From: JBAOHV01 sp963714875
Lineage (GTDB): Bacteria > Actinomycetota > Acidimicrobiia > Acidimicrobiales > Microtrichaceae
DNA: 64,000 nt
NCBI GenBank assembly: GCA_963714875.1
Contig: CAVQQI010000008.1
Location: 124,001-188,000, forward strand
Direction of reading: 5' to 3'
Made by a program: the position numbers and the translations under genes. Shown piece after piece: positions 44,367-53,512 of the stretch. A model generated the notes under the pieces. It saw only the letters and a list, made by a program, of their open reading frames with translations, did not search any database and was not told the origin of the DNA. Every line of letters starts with the position of its first letter. Positions within the stretch are counted from its first letter, which is position 1.

Positions 44367-45113
44367 CTAGAGCAGCCCGCCGGCAGCACCACCGTCGACG
44401 AGCAACGAGGTGCCGGTGATGAAGCGCGCCTGCTCGCTGCACAGGAACGCCGCTGCCGCACCGAAGTCGTCGGGGTCGCCCACCCTGCCGGTGGGGATGT
44501 CGTCGACCAGCCGGTCGAACTGGTCGCTGGCCAGACTGCGGAGACGGTCGGTCAGATGGCTGCCGGGCTGGATCGAGTTCACCGTGACGCCGTCGGGCGC
44601 GACCTCGGTGGCGAGCGTCTTGAGGAAGCCGGTCAGCCCCGTGCGGGCCGTGGTCGACGCTGCCAGGAACGGGATGGGTTGACGCGCGCCGATCGAGGTG
44701 ATCGCCAGGATGCGACCCCAGCCACGTTCCCGCATGCCCGGCACTGCGATCTGGCACATGGCGATCGCGGAGAGCAGGTTCATCTCGAGCGCCGAGCGGT
44801 AGCTGTCGAGTGGGGTGCTCGTGGCCGCGCCGGGCGGCGGGCCGCCGGCGTTGGCCACCAGGATGTCGATCCCTCCGAGGCGTTCCGATGCCGTCTCGGT
44901 GAAGCTGGTGGCTCCGGCGGTGGTGGCGACATCGGCCTCGATGGCGATCACGTCGCCGTCGAGCGATGCGGCCGCGGCCGACAACCGGTCGGTGTCGCGG
45001 CCGCAGATCGCGACGTGCGCACCTTCGTCCAGCAGTGCCCTGGCCGTGGCCAGGCCCAGTCCCGCGCTCGACGCCGCCACCGCTGCCCGCTTGTCCTTCA
45101 GTCCCAGGTCCAT
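44367..45113 (-). CDS. SDR-fold protein lacking the Tyr-Lys catalytic pair
   Basis: A 248-residue short-chain dehydrogenase fold. The cofactor site is altered (VAASSAGLGLATARAL instead of TGxxxGxG), NAG is present (LVANAGGPPPG), and where YxxxK is expected the sequence reads STTARTGLTG, so Tyr and Lys are replaced by Ser and Arg. A subgroup annotated as 3-oxoacyl-ACP reductase-like shares this loss. It may bind NAD(P) without classical chemistry or catalyse a different step. Its stop abuts the esterase start codon. Confidence 0.82.
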   Translation of the reverse strand: MDLGLKDKRAAVAASSAGLGLATARALLDEGAHVAICGRDTDRLSAAAASLDGDVIAIEADVATTAGATSFTETASERLGGIDILVANAGGPPPGAATSTPLDSYRSALEMNLLSAIAMCQIAVPGMRERGWGRILAITSIGARQPIPFLAASTTARTGLTGFLKTLATEVAPDGVTVNSIQPGSHLTDRLRSLASDQFDRLVDDIPTGRVGDPDDFGAAAAFLCSEQARFITGTSLLVDGGAAGGLL

Positions 45114-45165
45114 CCCCGATGGTCTAGTGCGGCTCCGGGGTCGGCGGTGAGGACGACCAGCCGGC

Positions 45166-46611
45166 TCACCGTCCCTCGTCGCCGGCGGCTCGGTCGGTGG
45201 TCGCCCGGTCCACCTCCAGCCCCGCCAGCCACGGGGCGTTGGCGCGTGCCCGAGGGTCGATCACCCCGGCGTCCACCAGCGCTCGAATCACCAGGGCCCT
45301 GTTCGTCGGGGTCGGCGGCCGGTTGCCCCGACCGCTGAACTGCCGGATGCATCGGTTCGGGTCGATCTCCACCGCGTACAGCAGCCGGTTGGCCCGCTCG
45401 ACACCGACGATCAGCGCCCGCCCGCTCGCCGCCGACGGCGCGAAGTCGCCCAGGCAGTTGCCGAGCAGGCGACCCCACCTGGCCAGGTCACCCGCGGTGC
45501 GCGGCATGACAAGACGCAGGGAGCCGGCGGCCGTGCCGTGCAGCGACCTGGTGGCTGCCGGCAACGGCAGCGCGGTGTTCGCGTGGACCGGCCGAAGTTC
45601 GGTCGCAGGTGCCAGCACCCGGTGTGGTGGGGGAGCGGGTCGTCGACCGGCTGGTGCGGCGGGGCGTCGGTGGGGATCGCGCGCCCGAGGCCGGCGGGCT
45701 CCGGGCTCGGCGACCGGGTCCGCGGCGCTGGGCACCAGTGCCCGGTAGGCGTCGTACAGCTCGCCCAGCCGTTGCGGAAGGGTGTCGCGTGGTCCGTGAT
45801 CGTGCAGGTCGCGCGCATAACGGGCGGTGTCGAGCAGGATCCGCAGACCATCGGGCCGCGCTGCTGCCTCGGTCAGGATCCGCTCGCAGCGGACCGCTCC
45901 CCATCCCGAGATCACCTGCCCTGCTGCACGCAGCGTGGCGGGATCGGGCAGGTCTGCCGGGGGATGTGCGACGCTCGGGGCGCACAGGACCCGGGCCAGA
46001 CGGTCGGGCTCGAGCACGTCCGCCGCCATGAGTGCGAGTGCGAGCACGGTCAGGTCGATCTGACCGGTGGGGAGTGGCCGGATGGCCTCGACGAGCGCAC
46101 GCCGAACGGGTCGTGTGGCCGAGGCGCCGAAGGCGGTCCTCGCTCCATCGGCGACGGTCGGTGCGGCCAGGACGGGTCCGGCCCACCGGGGGATCTCCTC
46201 CAGCGGTGTGGCGCCCAGGTCGTAGGCGGCGCCCAGCAGCGGGAACGCGATGCCGCCGAACATGGCGTCCAGGCAGCTGTCGGCGGCAGGTGTCCAGCAG
46301 CGGCTGCGCCCCACCGCGTCGAGCACCGCCGAGCGGGCCACAGCCGTGATGGACGCAGGGGGTGCCGACACCTGTCGCCCGGCCTCGGTGAGCGCGCTGC
46401 GGGCGGCGGCCGGCTGCACGCTGACATCGACCACCCGACCCGACGGCGGCATGACCAGTCCCACCCGCACCCGCTGCTCCAGCGGGGTGAGTGCCAGCAC
46501 GGCACGGTCACCCACGCGGATCTCGACGACCTCGCCGGAAGTGGCCTGCCCTGCTGCGCTCCGAGGTGAGGTGGGAGCGGCTCGTGAGGGCATCCGGCCA
46601 CTCAACCACAT
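45166..46611 (-). CDS. PcfJ-like domain protein
   Basis: About 481 residues. The N-terminal 330 residues are helical, Ala/Arg-rich and unrecognised. The C-terminal 150 resemble PcfJ: a segment RTAGDLARWGRLLGNCLGDF (helix then Asn-Cys-x-Gly), followed by ALIVGVERANRLLYAVEID and CIRQFSGRGNRPPT. PcfJ is known from conjugative plasmids, where its role is unclear; chromosomal relatives are common and uncharacterised. The region 45600-45730 is a low-complexity Arg/Pro linker. The start is uncertain; ATG 46611 is used. It stands alone between an SDR and the acylase gene. Confidence 0.6.
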   Translation of the reverse strand: MWLSGRMPSRAAPTSPRSAAGQATSGEVVEIRVGDRAVLALTPLEQRVRVGLVMPPSGRVVDVSVQPAAARSALTEAGRQVSAPPASITAVARSAVLDAVGRSRCWTPAADSCLDAMFGGIAFPLLGAAYDLGATPLEEIPRWAGPVLAAPTVADGARTAFGASATRPVRRALVEAIRPLPTGQIDLTVLALALMAADVLEPDRLARVLCAPSVAHPPADLPDPATLRAAGQVISGWGAVRCERILTEAAARPDGLRILLDTARYARDLHDHGPRDTLPQRLGELYDAYRALVPSAADPVAEPGARRPRARDPHRRPAAPAGRRPAPPPHRVLAPATELRPVHANTALPLPAATRSLHGTAAGSLRLVMPRTAGDLARWGRLLGNCLGDFAPSAASGRALIVGVERANRLLYAVEIDPNRCIRQFSGRGNRPPTPTNRALVIRALVDAGVIDPRARANAPWLAGLEVDRATTDRAAGDEGR

Positions 46612-46769
46612 GACCACCGGTCGCTGTCAGGGGAGTTCCCGGCGCCGCCAACGAGCACCGGGCGCGATCTTCCGAACCCGCAAAGTGTCCCGTTCTTCGG
46701 GACGGTGTGCGGGGAATCCGCGATGAGATCGGGACTCCTCGGCCCACCCTGGTGTGCGAGCATCGCCTG

Positions 46770-49343
46770 ATGCCCCGAACGAGCCGAATCCTCCTGTCTG
46801 CTGCGTGCGCCGTGGCCCTGGTCGCCGGATGCACCGACTCCGGCGAGTCCGGTGGCGCCGACATCGCCGACGGCGACTCGGTCACGATCGCCACGGGGCC
46901 CGAGGGCTACGGGGCGCTGATCCGCCGCACGTCCGACGGCGTGCCGCACGTGTACGCCGAGGATCTGGCGGGCGTCACGTTCGGCCAGGGTTGGGCATCT
47001 GCGCAGGATCATCCCTGTGATCTGGTCGACCAGATCATCGAGGTGCACTCCGAACGCGCCGCCACGTTCGGCCCGGGTGAAGAGGACGAGTACCTGGAGA
47101 GCGACTTCGGCTGGGCGGCACTGGGTCTCGTCGAGATCGCCGCAGCCGACTGGGCCGAGGTCGAGGGCGACGAACGGACGCTGATGGAGTCCTTCGCCGC
47201 AGGTTGGAACGCCTCGTTCGAGGAGCAGGGTGCCGACGGCATCGATGACTGGTGCACCGGCGCTGAGTGGCTCCGGCCAGTGACCTCCGAGGAGGTCTAC
47301 ACCTACTCGCGGGCGGTGACGCTGCTCGCGTCCGGGGCGCGCCTGGTGGACTTCGTCGCGGGGGCGCAGCCACCGGACGTCGCTGCAGATGCCGCAGCGG
47401 GCACCGAGAGTGACCCGGGCGACACCGGCGACGAGGAGGCGGCCGCCGGAGCTGCGGCTGCACCACCAGCGAGCTCTGGCGGAGCAGACGGGCCGGCACC
47501 GCTGGCATCGAACGCATGGGCGATCGGTTCCGAGCGGTCCGAGGACGGCGGCGCCATGCTGATCGGCAACCCGCACTTCCCGTGGACCGGGGAGCTCCGC
47601 TTCTCCGAGGTGCAGCTCACCACCGAGGAGGGTCTGGACGTCTACGGCGCACAGCTGTTGGGCCTCCCGGGCGTCGGCATCGGCTTCACCCAGGGGGTCG
47701 CCTGGTCGCACACGGTGTCGGCGGGCAAGCGGTTCACCGCCTACACGATGGAGCTGACCCCGGGGGACCCGACCAGCTACCAGATGGATGGCGAGTCGGT
47801 CGCGATGGACTCGCGCGACGTCACCGTCGAGGTGCTCGGCGCTGACGGGCAGCTCTCCGAGCAGACCCGTACCTACTGGTCGACCGAGTTCGGCCCGGTG
47901 CTCGACTTCCCCGGTGTCGGGTGGACCGAGGCACAGACCGTGTCCTACCGCGACGCGAACCTCGACAACGACCGGTTGGGCACCCAGTACCTGGCGATGA
48001 ACCGGGCCAGTTCGATCGAAGAGCTGCAGGAGGCCCAGGAGGAGTACCAGGGCATTCCGCTGTTCAACACCGTCGCCGCGGGAGCCGACGGCTCGGTCTG
48101 GTACGCCGACACCGCAGCGACGCCCAACCTGTCCGCGGAGGCGATCGCCGCCTACGAGGAGCGACTGGACCAGGGAGGACTCACCGCGCTCGCCGCGGAT
48201 TCCGGTGCGGTCCTGTTGGAGGGCAACACCGCGCGGGACCGCTGGGTCGAGGACCCCGACGCCCCGTGGCCGGGCGTGCTGCCGTGGTCGGCCCTGCCAC
48301 AGCTGGAGCGCGACGACTACGTCGTCAACGCGAACGACAGCTACTGGGTGACCAACGCCGACGCGTTGCTCGATGACGAGTTCTCGCCGCTGCAGGGAGA
48401 GTTCGGCACAGCCCGGAGCGTCCGCACTCTCGAGAACCTGTCGGTCGTCGCCGACCTGGGTGACGACGACGTGGTCGTCGGCGGCGATCCCCCTGCGGGC
48501 GACGACGGCAAGTTCAGCTTCGACGAGCTCATGGACGCAGCACTGCGCAACTCCGCCTACACCGAACAGCAGTGGCGCCCGGGCGTGCTCGACCGTTGTG
48601 CGACGCTCGACGCCCCGGTCACCTCGGCGGAGCTGTTGGACGACGACGGTGCGGTGGTGGTCGACGCCACTTCGGTGGACCTGTCCGAGGCGTGCGAGGT
48701 GCTCGAGGCATGGGACGGCCGCTACGACATCGACAGCCGGGGCCCTGCGATCTGGCGCGAGTTCGTGGAGCAGGTCGAGCCCGACGAGCTGTGGTCCCAG
48801 CCGTTCGACCCCGAGCGGCCCGCCACGACTCCTGCCGGGCTGGTCGACCCGCCGACGGAGGGCCCCGACCCGGTGATGGTGGCGCTGGCCTCATCGGTCG
48901 CGCTGTTGCAGTCGCAGGAGATCGCCCTGGACGCCCCGCTCGGCGAGGTGCAGTGGGACGCCCGTGTGCCGGACCAGCGTCTGCCGGTGCCGGGTGGACT
49001 GGGTGGCGAGGGGATCTCCAACGTGGTCAGCCGAGGGTCGGGCGCTGCCAGCACCACCGAGGAGCAGCCCGACACCCCCGAGAGCCTGGTCGACGGCTCG
49101 ACCCTGACCTCCGAGGGCTACCCGATCGCCAACGGCACCAGCTTCCTGATGGCGGTGCACTTCACCGACGACGGCCCGGATGCCCGCACGATCCTGACCT
49201 ACGGCCAGGTCGGGGACCCACAGCTGCCCGCCTTCATCTCGGGCATGAAGGCCTTCGCCGCGAAGGACTGGAAGGCGGTCCGGTTCACCCAGGACGACAT
49301 CCTGGACGATCCGGGTCTCGAGGTGACCGAGGTCTCGGCCTGA
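46770..49343 (+). CDS. Penicillin acylase-family Ntn-hydrolase lipoprotein
   Basis: An 857-residue secreted amidase. Lipobox LVAGC follows the signal. The alpha region includes RTSDGVPHVYAEDLAGVTFGQG (family start), then an Ala/Glu/Pro-rich spacer, then the autocleavage site LASNAWAIGSE, where the Ser after Ala becomes the N-terminal nucleophile of the beta chain. GNPHFPWTGELRF, GLPGVGIGFTQGVAWSHTVS and NDSYWVTNAD match the family. Relatives remove acyl chains from beta-lactams, acyl-homoserine lactones or lipopeptides. ATG 46770 gives a normal signal. No maturation partner is needed. Confidence 0.9.
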   Translation: MPRTSRILLSAACAVALVAGCTDSGESGGADIADGDSVTIATGPEGYGALIRRTSDGVPHVYAEDLAGVTFGQGWASAQDHPCDLVDQIIEVHSERAATFGPGEEDEYLESDFGWAALGLVEIAAADWAEVEGDERTLMESFAAGWNASFEEQGADGIDDWCTGAEWLRPVTSEEVYTYSRAVTLLASGARLVDFVAGAQPPDVAADAAAGTESDPGDTGDEEAAAGAAAAPPASSGGADGPAPLASNAWAIGSERSEDGGAMLIGNPHFPWTGELRFSEVQLTTEEGLDVYGAQLLGLPGVGIGFTQGVAWSHTVSAGKRFTAYTMELTPGDPTSYQMDGESVAMDSRDVTVEVLGADGQLSEQTRTYWSTEFGPVLDFPGVGWTEAQTVSYRDANLDNDRLGTQYLAMNRASSIEELQEAQEEYQGIPLFNTVAAGADGSVWYADTAATPNLSAEAIAAYEERLDQGGLTALAADSGAVLLEGNTARDRWVEDPDAPWPGVLPWSALPQLERDDYVVNANDSYWVTNADALLDDEFSPLQGEFGTARSVRTLENLSVVADLGDDDVVVGGDPPAGDDGKFSFDELMDAALRNSAYTEQQWRPGVLDRCATLDAPVTSAELLDDDGAVVVDATSVDLSEACEVLEAWDGRYDIDSRGPAIWREFVEQVEPDELWSQPFDPERPATTPAGLVDPPTEGPDPVMVALASSVALLQSQEIALDAPLGEVQWDARVPDQRLPVPGGLGGEGISNVVSRGSGAASTTEEQPDTPESLVDGSTLTSEGYPIANGTSFLMAVHFTDDGPDARTILTYGQVGDPQLPAFISGMKAFAAKDWKAVRFTQDDILDDPGLEVTEVSA

Positions 49344-49360
49344 GCTCGGCGGGGGCGCCG

Positions 49361-50686
49361 ATGTCGACCGATAGGGTCAGCGGTTCGGCGAAGCAGACCC
49401 CGGGGTACCACCGCACGATGCGACATGACGACGTGCTGAAGGTGATGACGTTCTCCCTCGGCGTCGGAGCGGACATGCTCGAGTCGAGTGTGGCCATCTC
49501 CGATGTCGAGGAGACGGTCCGTCGACTCACCTCGGCGTTCGGCCTGGGTCGCTGCGAGGTCTCGGTCACCCTGAACGTCGTCACGGTCAGCTACCTCGAC
49601 TCGACCCTCAGCGACCCCATCACGATGATCAAGGTCGTCGACCTGGGTGAACCGCGTCTCGACCGCCTCGCTGCGCTCGACACCGTCGCCCGCCGGGTCG
49701 AGTCGGGCGAGCTCGACATCGACGCCGCGATCCGTGAGGTCGACGTGCTGCACCGTGAAGACCGGACCCAGGCGCGGTGGGTCACGTCGCTCGCAGGCTT
49801 GGTGTCGGTCGCCGCCTGGGTGGTGTTCGCCGGCGGCGGGTTGATCGGCGCCGCCTCCGCGGTGTTGGCGGGCCTCGTCATCGAGTTCATCGTGGGGCCG
49901 CTGGCACGCTCACGGATCCCCGGGGTGTTCGGCACCGTGGTCGCCGCTGCGGTCGCCGTGGCGACGCCCTCGGCGTTCGCCTGGGCCGACATCCCGATCG
50001 CCCTGACCCCCGCGATCGTCGGCGGCCTCTATCCGCTGCTGCCGGGTGGTGCGTTGGTGGCCAGTGTGACCGATGGACTGTCCGGTGCGCCGGTGTCGTC
50101 GATGGCCAAGGGGCTCCAGTCGGCCATCGCCGCTGCCGCGATCGCCATCGGCGCCATCGCCGCGCTGACGCTGTCGGCGCGGCTGGAGATCACCTCCGAC
50201 GTGGTGGCCACGCCGGCGCCGGCGGCGCTGAAGGTCGCAGCGGGTGCGGTGGCGGTCATGGCGCTGGCTGTCGCACGCTCGATGCCTCGCCGATTCGTGC
50301 CGTCGGTGGGTCTGATCGCCGTGGCCGTCGGGATCGCCGCGGAGTCCTGGGAGGGCGACGGCCCGACGGTGGCGCTCAGCACCTTCGGCGCTGCAGTCGT
50401 GCTCGGGCTCGCCGGGCAGATCCTCGCGCGACTGCACCGGACGACGGCGACGGTCTTCTCGACGACCGCGGTGTACGTGCTGGTCCCCGGCGTCACCTTC
50501 TATCTGGCCATGCTGGCCTTCGCCCAGGGCGAGTCGGCGCTGGGTATCGATCTGACGGTCCAAGCGCTCGGCATCGCTGCTGCGTTGGCCGCAGGCATCG
50601 CACTGGGCCTGGCGATCGGGCGTGCCGTTCCTGCCCCGCGACCGCCAGCGGTCCAGTGGCGGCGAGCTGCCCGCCGCTCGGGGTAG
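49361..50686 (+). CDS. Threonine/serine exporter family (ThrE) membrane protein
   Basis: A 441-residue protein. The cytoplasmic N-terminal part (LKVMTFSLGVGADMLESSVAISDVEETVRRL) is typical of the ThrE/YjjP domain, followed by about ten membrane helices with PGVFGTVVAAAVAVA, GGLYPLLPGGALVASVTDGL and the second half that forms the YjjB-like part. Both halves are in one polypeptide, as in actinobacterial ThrE. It would export threonine, serine or related small compounds. It starts 18 bases after the acylase stop and may be co-transcribed with it. Confidence 0.88.
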   Translation: MSTDRVSGSAKQTPGYHRTMRHDDVLKVMTFSLGVGADMLESSVAISDVEETVRRLTSAFGLGRCEVSVTLNVVTVSYLDSTLSDPITMIKVVDLGEPRLDRLAALDTVARRVESGELDIDAAIREVDVLHREDRTQARWVTSLAGLVSVAAWVVFAGGGLIGAASAVLAGLVIEFIVGPLARSRIPGVFGTVVAAAVAVATPSAFAWADIPIALTPAIVGGLYPLLPGGALVASVTDGLSGAPVSSMAKGLQSAIAAAAIAIGAIAALTLSARLEITSDVVATPAPAALKVAAGAVAVMALAVARSMPRRFVPSVGLIAVAVGIAAESWEGDGPTVALSTFGAAVVLGLAGQILARLHRTTATVFSTTAVYVLVPGVTFYLAMLAFAQGESALGIDLTVQALGIAAALAAGIALGLAIGRAVPAPRPPAVQWRRAARRSG

Positions 50687-50725
50687 ATCGAGTCCCGGCG
50701 GGCGCTCGTCGAGGAGCGCCGGACG

Positions 50726-51733
50726 TCAGACAGGTTTCGCCCGGCTGGGGGCGACACGCGGCGGTTCGTTCGGCTGCTTGGGATACACCGGCGGCCACGG
50801 GGCATCCATCAGCCCGTCGGCCAGGTCGCGCTCGAACCAGCCGAGCAGCACCTCGATCGACTGCGGGTCGTCCTCCATCCCTCTCCAGGGGTCGTCGCCG
50901 CCGGCCACACGCTCCCGGACAGCGTCGATGGTCAGTTCGTCGGGGTGCACGACGTCCACCTCGTCCCAGTGGATCGGGGTCGAGACCTGGGCCCCCACCC
51001 GCGGTCGCACCGACCACGCGCCGAAGACCGTCTTGTGCGGTGCGTTCTGGTTGAAGTCGACGAACACCCGCCGGCCGCGCTCCTCCTTCCACCACGCTGC
51101 GGTCATGGTGTCGCGATGGCGTCGTTCGAGCTCGCGCGCCAACGCGACCGCAGCTGCTCGCACCTGGTACGCATCCCAGCGTGGCTCCAGGCGCGCGTAG
51201 ACGTGCAGCCCCTTGGACCCGGTGGTCTTGGGGCGTGCCTCGATGCCGACCTCGTCGAGCAGTTCGTGCACCCGGTGCGCAGCCGCACGGATGTCGTCGA
51301 ACACGAGTCCCGGTACGGGGTCCAGGTCGATGCGCAGCTCGTCGACGTGGTCGGGGTCCGCGGCGTGGTACGGCCAGACGTGGAACCCGAGACAGCCCAT
51401 GTTGACCGCCCAGGCCACGTGGGCCAGGTCGGCAGCGACCAGCGCATCGGAGGTGGTGCCGTTGGGTGTGGACACCACCGTGGTGGTCAACCAGTCGGGG
51501 GCTCCCTTGGGTACGCGTTTCTGGAAGAACGACGAGCCACCCGCTCCGTCGGGATAGCGCTCCATCAGCACCGGTCGGCCACCCATCGCCCGCATCAACG
51601 GTTCGGACACAGCCATGTAGTGGTGCACCAGGTCCAACTTCGTCTGGCCCGTGGCAGGGAAGAACACCTTGTCGGGGTGGGTGATCCGCACCGGTGTGCC
51701 GTCGAGCTCCAGGGTCACCGCGTCATCGGCCAC
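50726..51733 (-). CDS. LigD-type primase-polymerase (non-homologous end-joining polymerase domain)
   Basis: A 335-residue stand-alone polymerase domain of the LigD type. ITHPDKVFFPATGQTKLDLV at the start, RIDLDPVPG with the catalytic DxD pair, GSKGLHVYARL (SxH motif), and the third-acid region RRVFVDFNQNAPHKT are present. In LigD this domain adds ribonucleotides and fills gaps during double-strand break repair. No ligase or nuclease domain is fused, and no Ku or ligase gene is in the window, so it is either a split system or an accessory copy. GTG 51733 is used; the longer frame upstream is antisense. Confidence 0.9.
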   Translation of the reverse strand: MADDAVTLELDGTPVRITHPDKVFFPATGQTKLDLVHHYMAVSEPLMRAMGGRPVLMERYPDGAGGSSFFQKRVPKGAPDWLTTTVVSTPNGTTSDALVAADLAHVAWAVNMGCLGFHVWPYHAADPDHVDELRIDLDPVPGLVFDDIRAAAHRVHELLDEVGIEARPKTTGSKGLHVYARLEPRWDAYQVRAAAVALARELERRHRDTMTAAWWKEERGRRVFVDFNQNAPHKTVFGAWSVRPRVGAQVSTPIHWDEVDVVHPDELTIDAVRERVAGGDDPWRGMEDDPQSIEVLLGWFERDLADGLMDAPWPPVYPKQPNEPPRVAPSRAKPV

Positions 51734-51846
51734 GCCGTCACGGTAGCTGTGGTGTCGGTGCTGAACCGGTTCGGAGCAACTGGGGAGCCGGCCCGGCACC
51801 GGCTCAGTCCCGGCCGATCGGAGACGCTCGCCGATAGCCTCGATGG

Positions 51847-52750
51847 ATGCGCAGCGGCACCATTCCCGACGGGCCCAGGGTCGAGGTCGGGTCAGTGGTC
51901 GCCAGCGAGTCAGGAGCCCACGGCGACGCTGCGCGACTACTCGCGCCGGGCGCGGCGCCAACGAGTGGCCGGCGCCCACGCCTGCACTGGGAGCTGATCG
52001 GCTGTGCCCGATCCGGCCATGCGCTGGTCGGCGCCGATGCTGCCACGGTGGGTGACGACGACGCTGACCTGGTCCGGCGTGATCGACGGGCACCGCTGGC
52101 ATCGCTGTCTGCGCTGCGACGCGTGGGTGTACCTCCCGGAGCCGGCCGCTCCGGCCCGGGCGGAGCTTCCGCCCCGCGACCAGATCGATCTGCCGATGCG
52201 CGGCAAGCCGCTGCGCGACCGCTACGTGCTGCGGCTGATCGCTGTCGAGCGTTCGCTGCACGTCCTGGTGTTCCTCGTCGCAGGTGTGGCGATCCTGTTG
52301 TTCGCCCGCCACCGCGACCTGTTGTTGACCGACTTCCGCGCTGTCGTGTCCCAGCTCGAGGGGGGAGGTGCCACTCCAGGTTCGGGCCTGCTCGCCGAGA
52401 TCGCGAAGCTCTTCCACTTCACCGACCGGTCGCTGTACGTCGTGGCGACCATCGCCCTGGCCTACGCCGCGCTGGAAGCGGTCGAGGCCGTCGGCCTGTG
52501 GTTCGCGAAGAGGTGGGCGGAATACCTCACGTTCGTTGCGACGATCCTGTTCCTGCCGATCGAGGTGCACGAACTGACCGAGCGTGTGACCGTGCTGCGG
52601 GTCATGACGCTGGTGGTGAACCTGGGGGTGGCGCTCTACCTGCTCTGGGCCAAACGGCTGTTCGGGTTGCGTGGCGGCGGAGCCGCTGAAGCAGCAGCTC
52701 GCGAACGTGACGAAGGGTGGCCGGCGCTCAGCCGCTCCACACCACCGTGA
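51847..52750 (+). CDS. DUF2127-type membrane protein with one +1 frameshift
   Basis: About 300 residues after repair. The first frame (ATG 51847) gives RPRLHWELIGCARSGHALVG, a cysteine-containing domain; one extra base near 52077 shifts it, and the next frame continues VIDGHRWHRCLRCDAWVYLP (CxxC, possible zinc ribbon with the earlier Cys), then four membrane helices (VERSLHVLVFLVAGVAILLF and YVVATIALAYAALEAVEAVG) that match DUF2127. Function unknown. The N-terminal start is weakly supported. Confidence 0.65.
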
Positions 52751-52808
52751 TGCCGGTTCCGCCGGTGGCGGCCGGAGCGGCCGGTCCCGCCGGTCAGGGC
52801 CGGCTGCG

Positions 52809-53486
52809 TCACTGCTTGGTCGCGGCGTACTCGATGACCCGTGCCATGACGGCATCGCCGGCTGCGTCGACACTGCCCGCGTCGAACGGCGGCTGGGGGT
52901 CGTACTCGATCATCAGCTGCATCGCCCGGGCGGCGTCGGCGTCGACGAGTAGTTCGGCCAGCCGCAGCGCCATGTCGATCCCCGACGAGACACCAGCCGC
53001 GGTGATGAGGCGCTGCTCGACGTGCTCCACCACCCGCTGCGGTGTGGGGCGTGCACCCAGCTCGGCCAGGGTGTCGTAGGACGCCCAGTGCGTCGTCGCG
53101 GTGAGCCCGTCCAGCAGCCCGGCCGCAGCGAGCACCAGCGCGCCGGTGCAGACCGACGTGGTGAACCGAGTGCCGGGGTGTACCGACCGCACCCACTCCA
53201 GGATCGGTTGGTCGCCGTCGAGCAGCGTGCGTGTGCCGATCCCGCCGGGCACGACCACGACGTCGGGCCGGGTCGCCTCGTCGAAGGTCGCATCGACCGA
53301 CAGGCCGAGGAACCCGTTGTCGGTGCGCACCTCGCCGCGTTCGGCGCCGACGAAGGTGACCGTCGCACCGGGAAGGCGCTGCAGCACCTCGTAGGGTCCG
53401 ATGGCATCGAGCGCGGTGACCCTGGGGAACAGCGCGATGGCGATGTCCAGGCCGTCGGTGGGGTCTGTCGAGGTGTCGGTTCCCAT
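52809..53486 (-). CDS. DJ-1/PfpI-family protein (isonitrile hydratase-like)
   Basis: A 225-residue DJ-1 superfamily protein. The family start DIAIALFPRVTALDAIGPYE, VVVPGGIGT and the nucleophile elbow TTSVCTGALVLAAAGLLDGL (Cys) are present, and THWASYD follows, as in isonitrile hydratase and DJ-1-type domains of GlxA regulators. No helix-turn-helix domain is attached, so it is an enzyme-type member. Substrate unknown. ATG 53486 is chosen; the long upstream frame is antisense to the LLM gene. Confidence 0.88.
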   Translation of the reverse strand: MGTDTSTDPTDGLDIAIALFPRVTALDAIGPYEVLQRLPGATVTFVGAERGEVRTDNGFLGLSVDATFDEATRPDVVVVPGGIGTRTLLDGDQPILEWVRSVHPGTRFTTSVCTGALVLAAAGLLDGLTATTHWASYDTLAELGARPTPQRVVEHVEQRLITAAGVSSGIDMALRLAELLVDADAARAMQLMIEYDPQPPFDAGSVDAAGDAVMARVIEYAATKQ

Positions 53487-53512
53487 GCCGGTCACCCTGC
53501 CACCCCGGAGCG

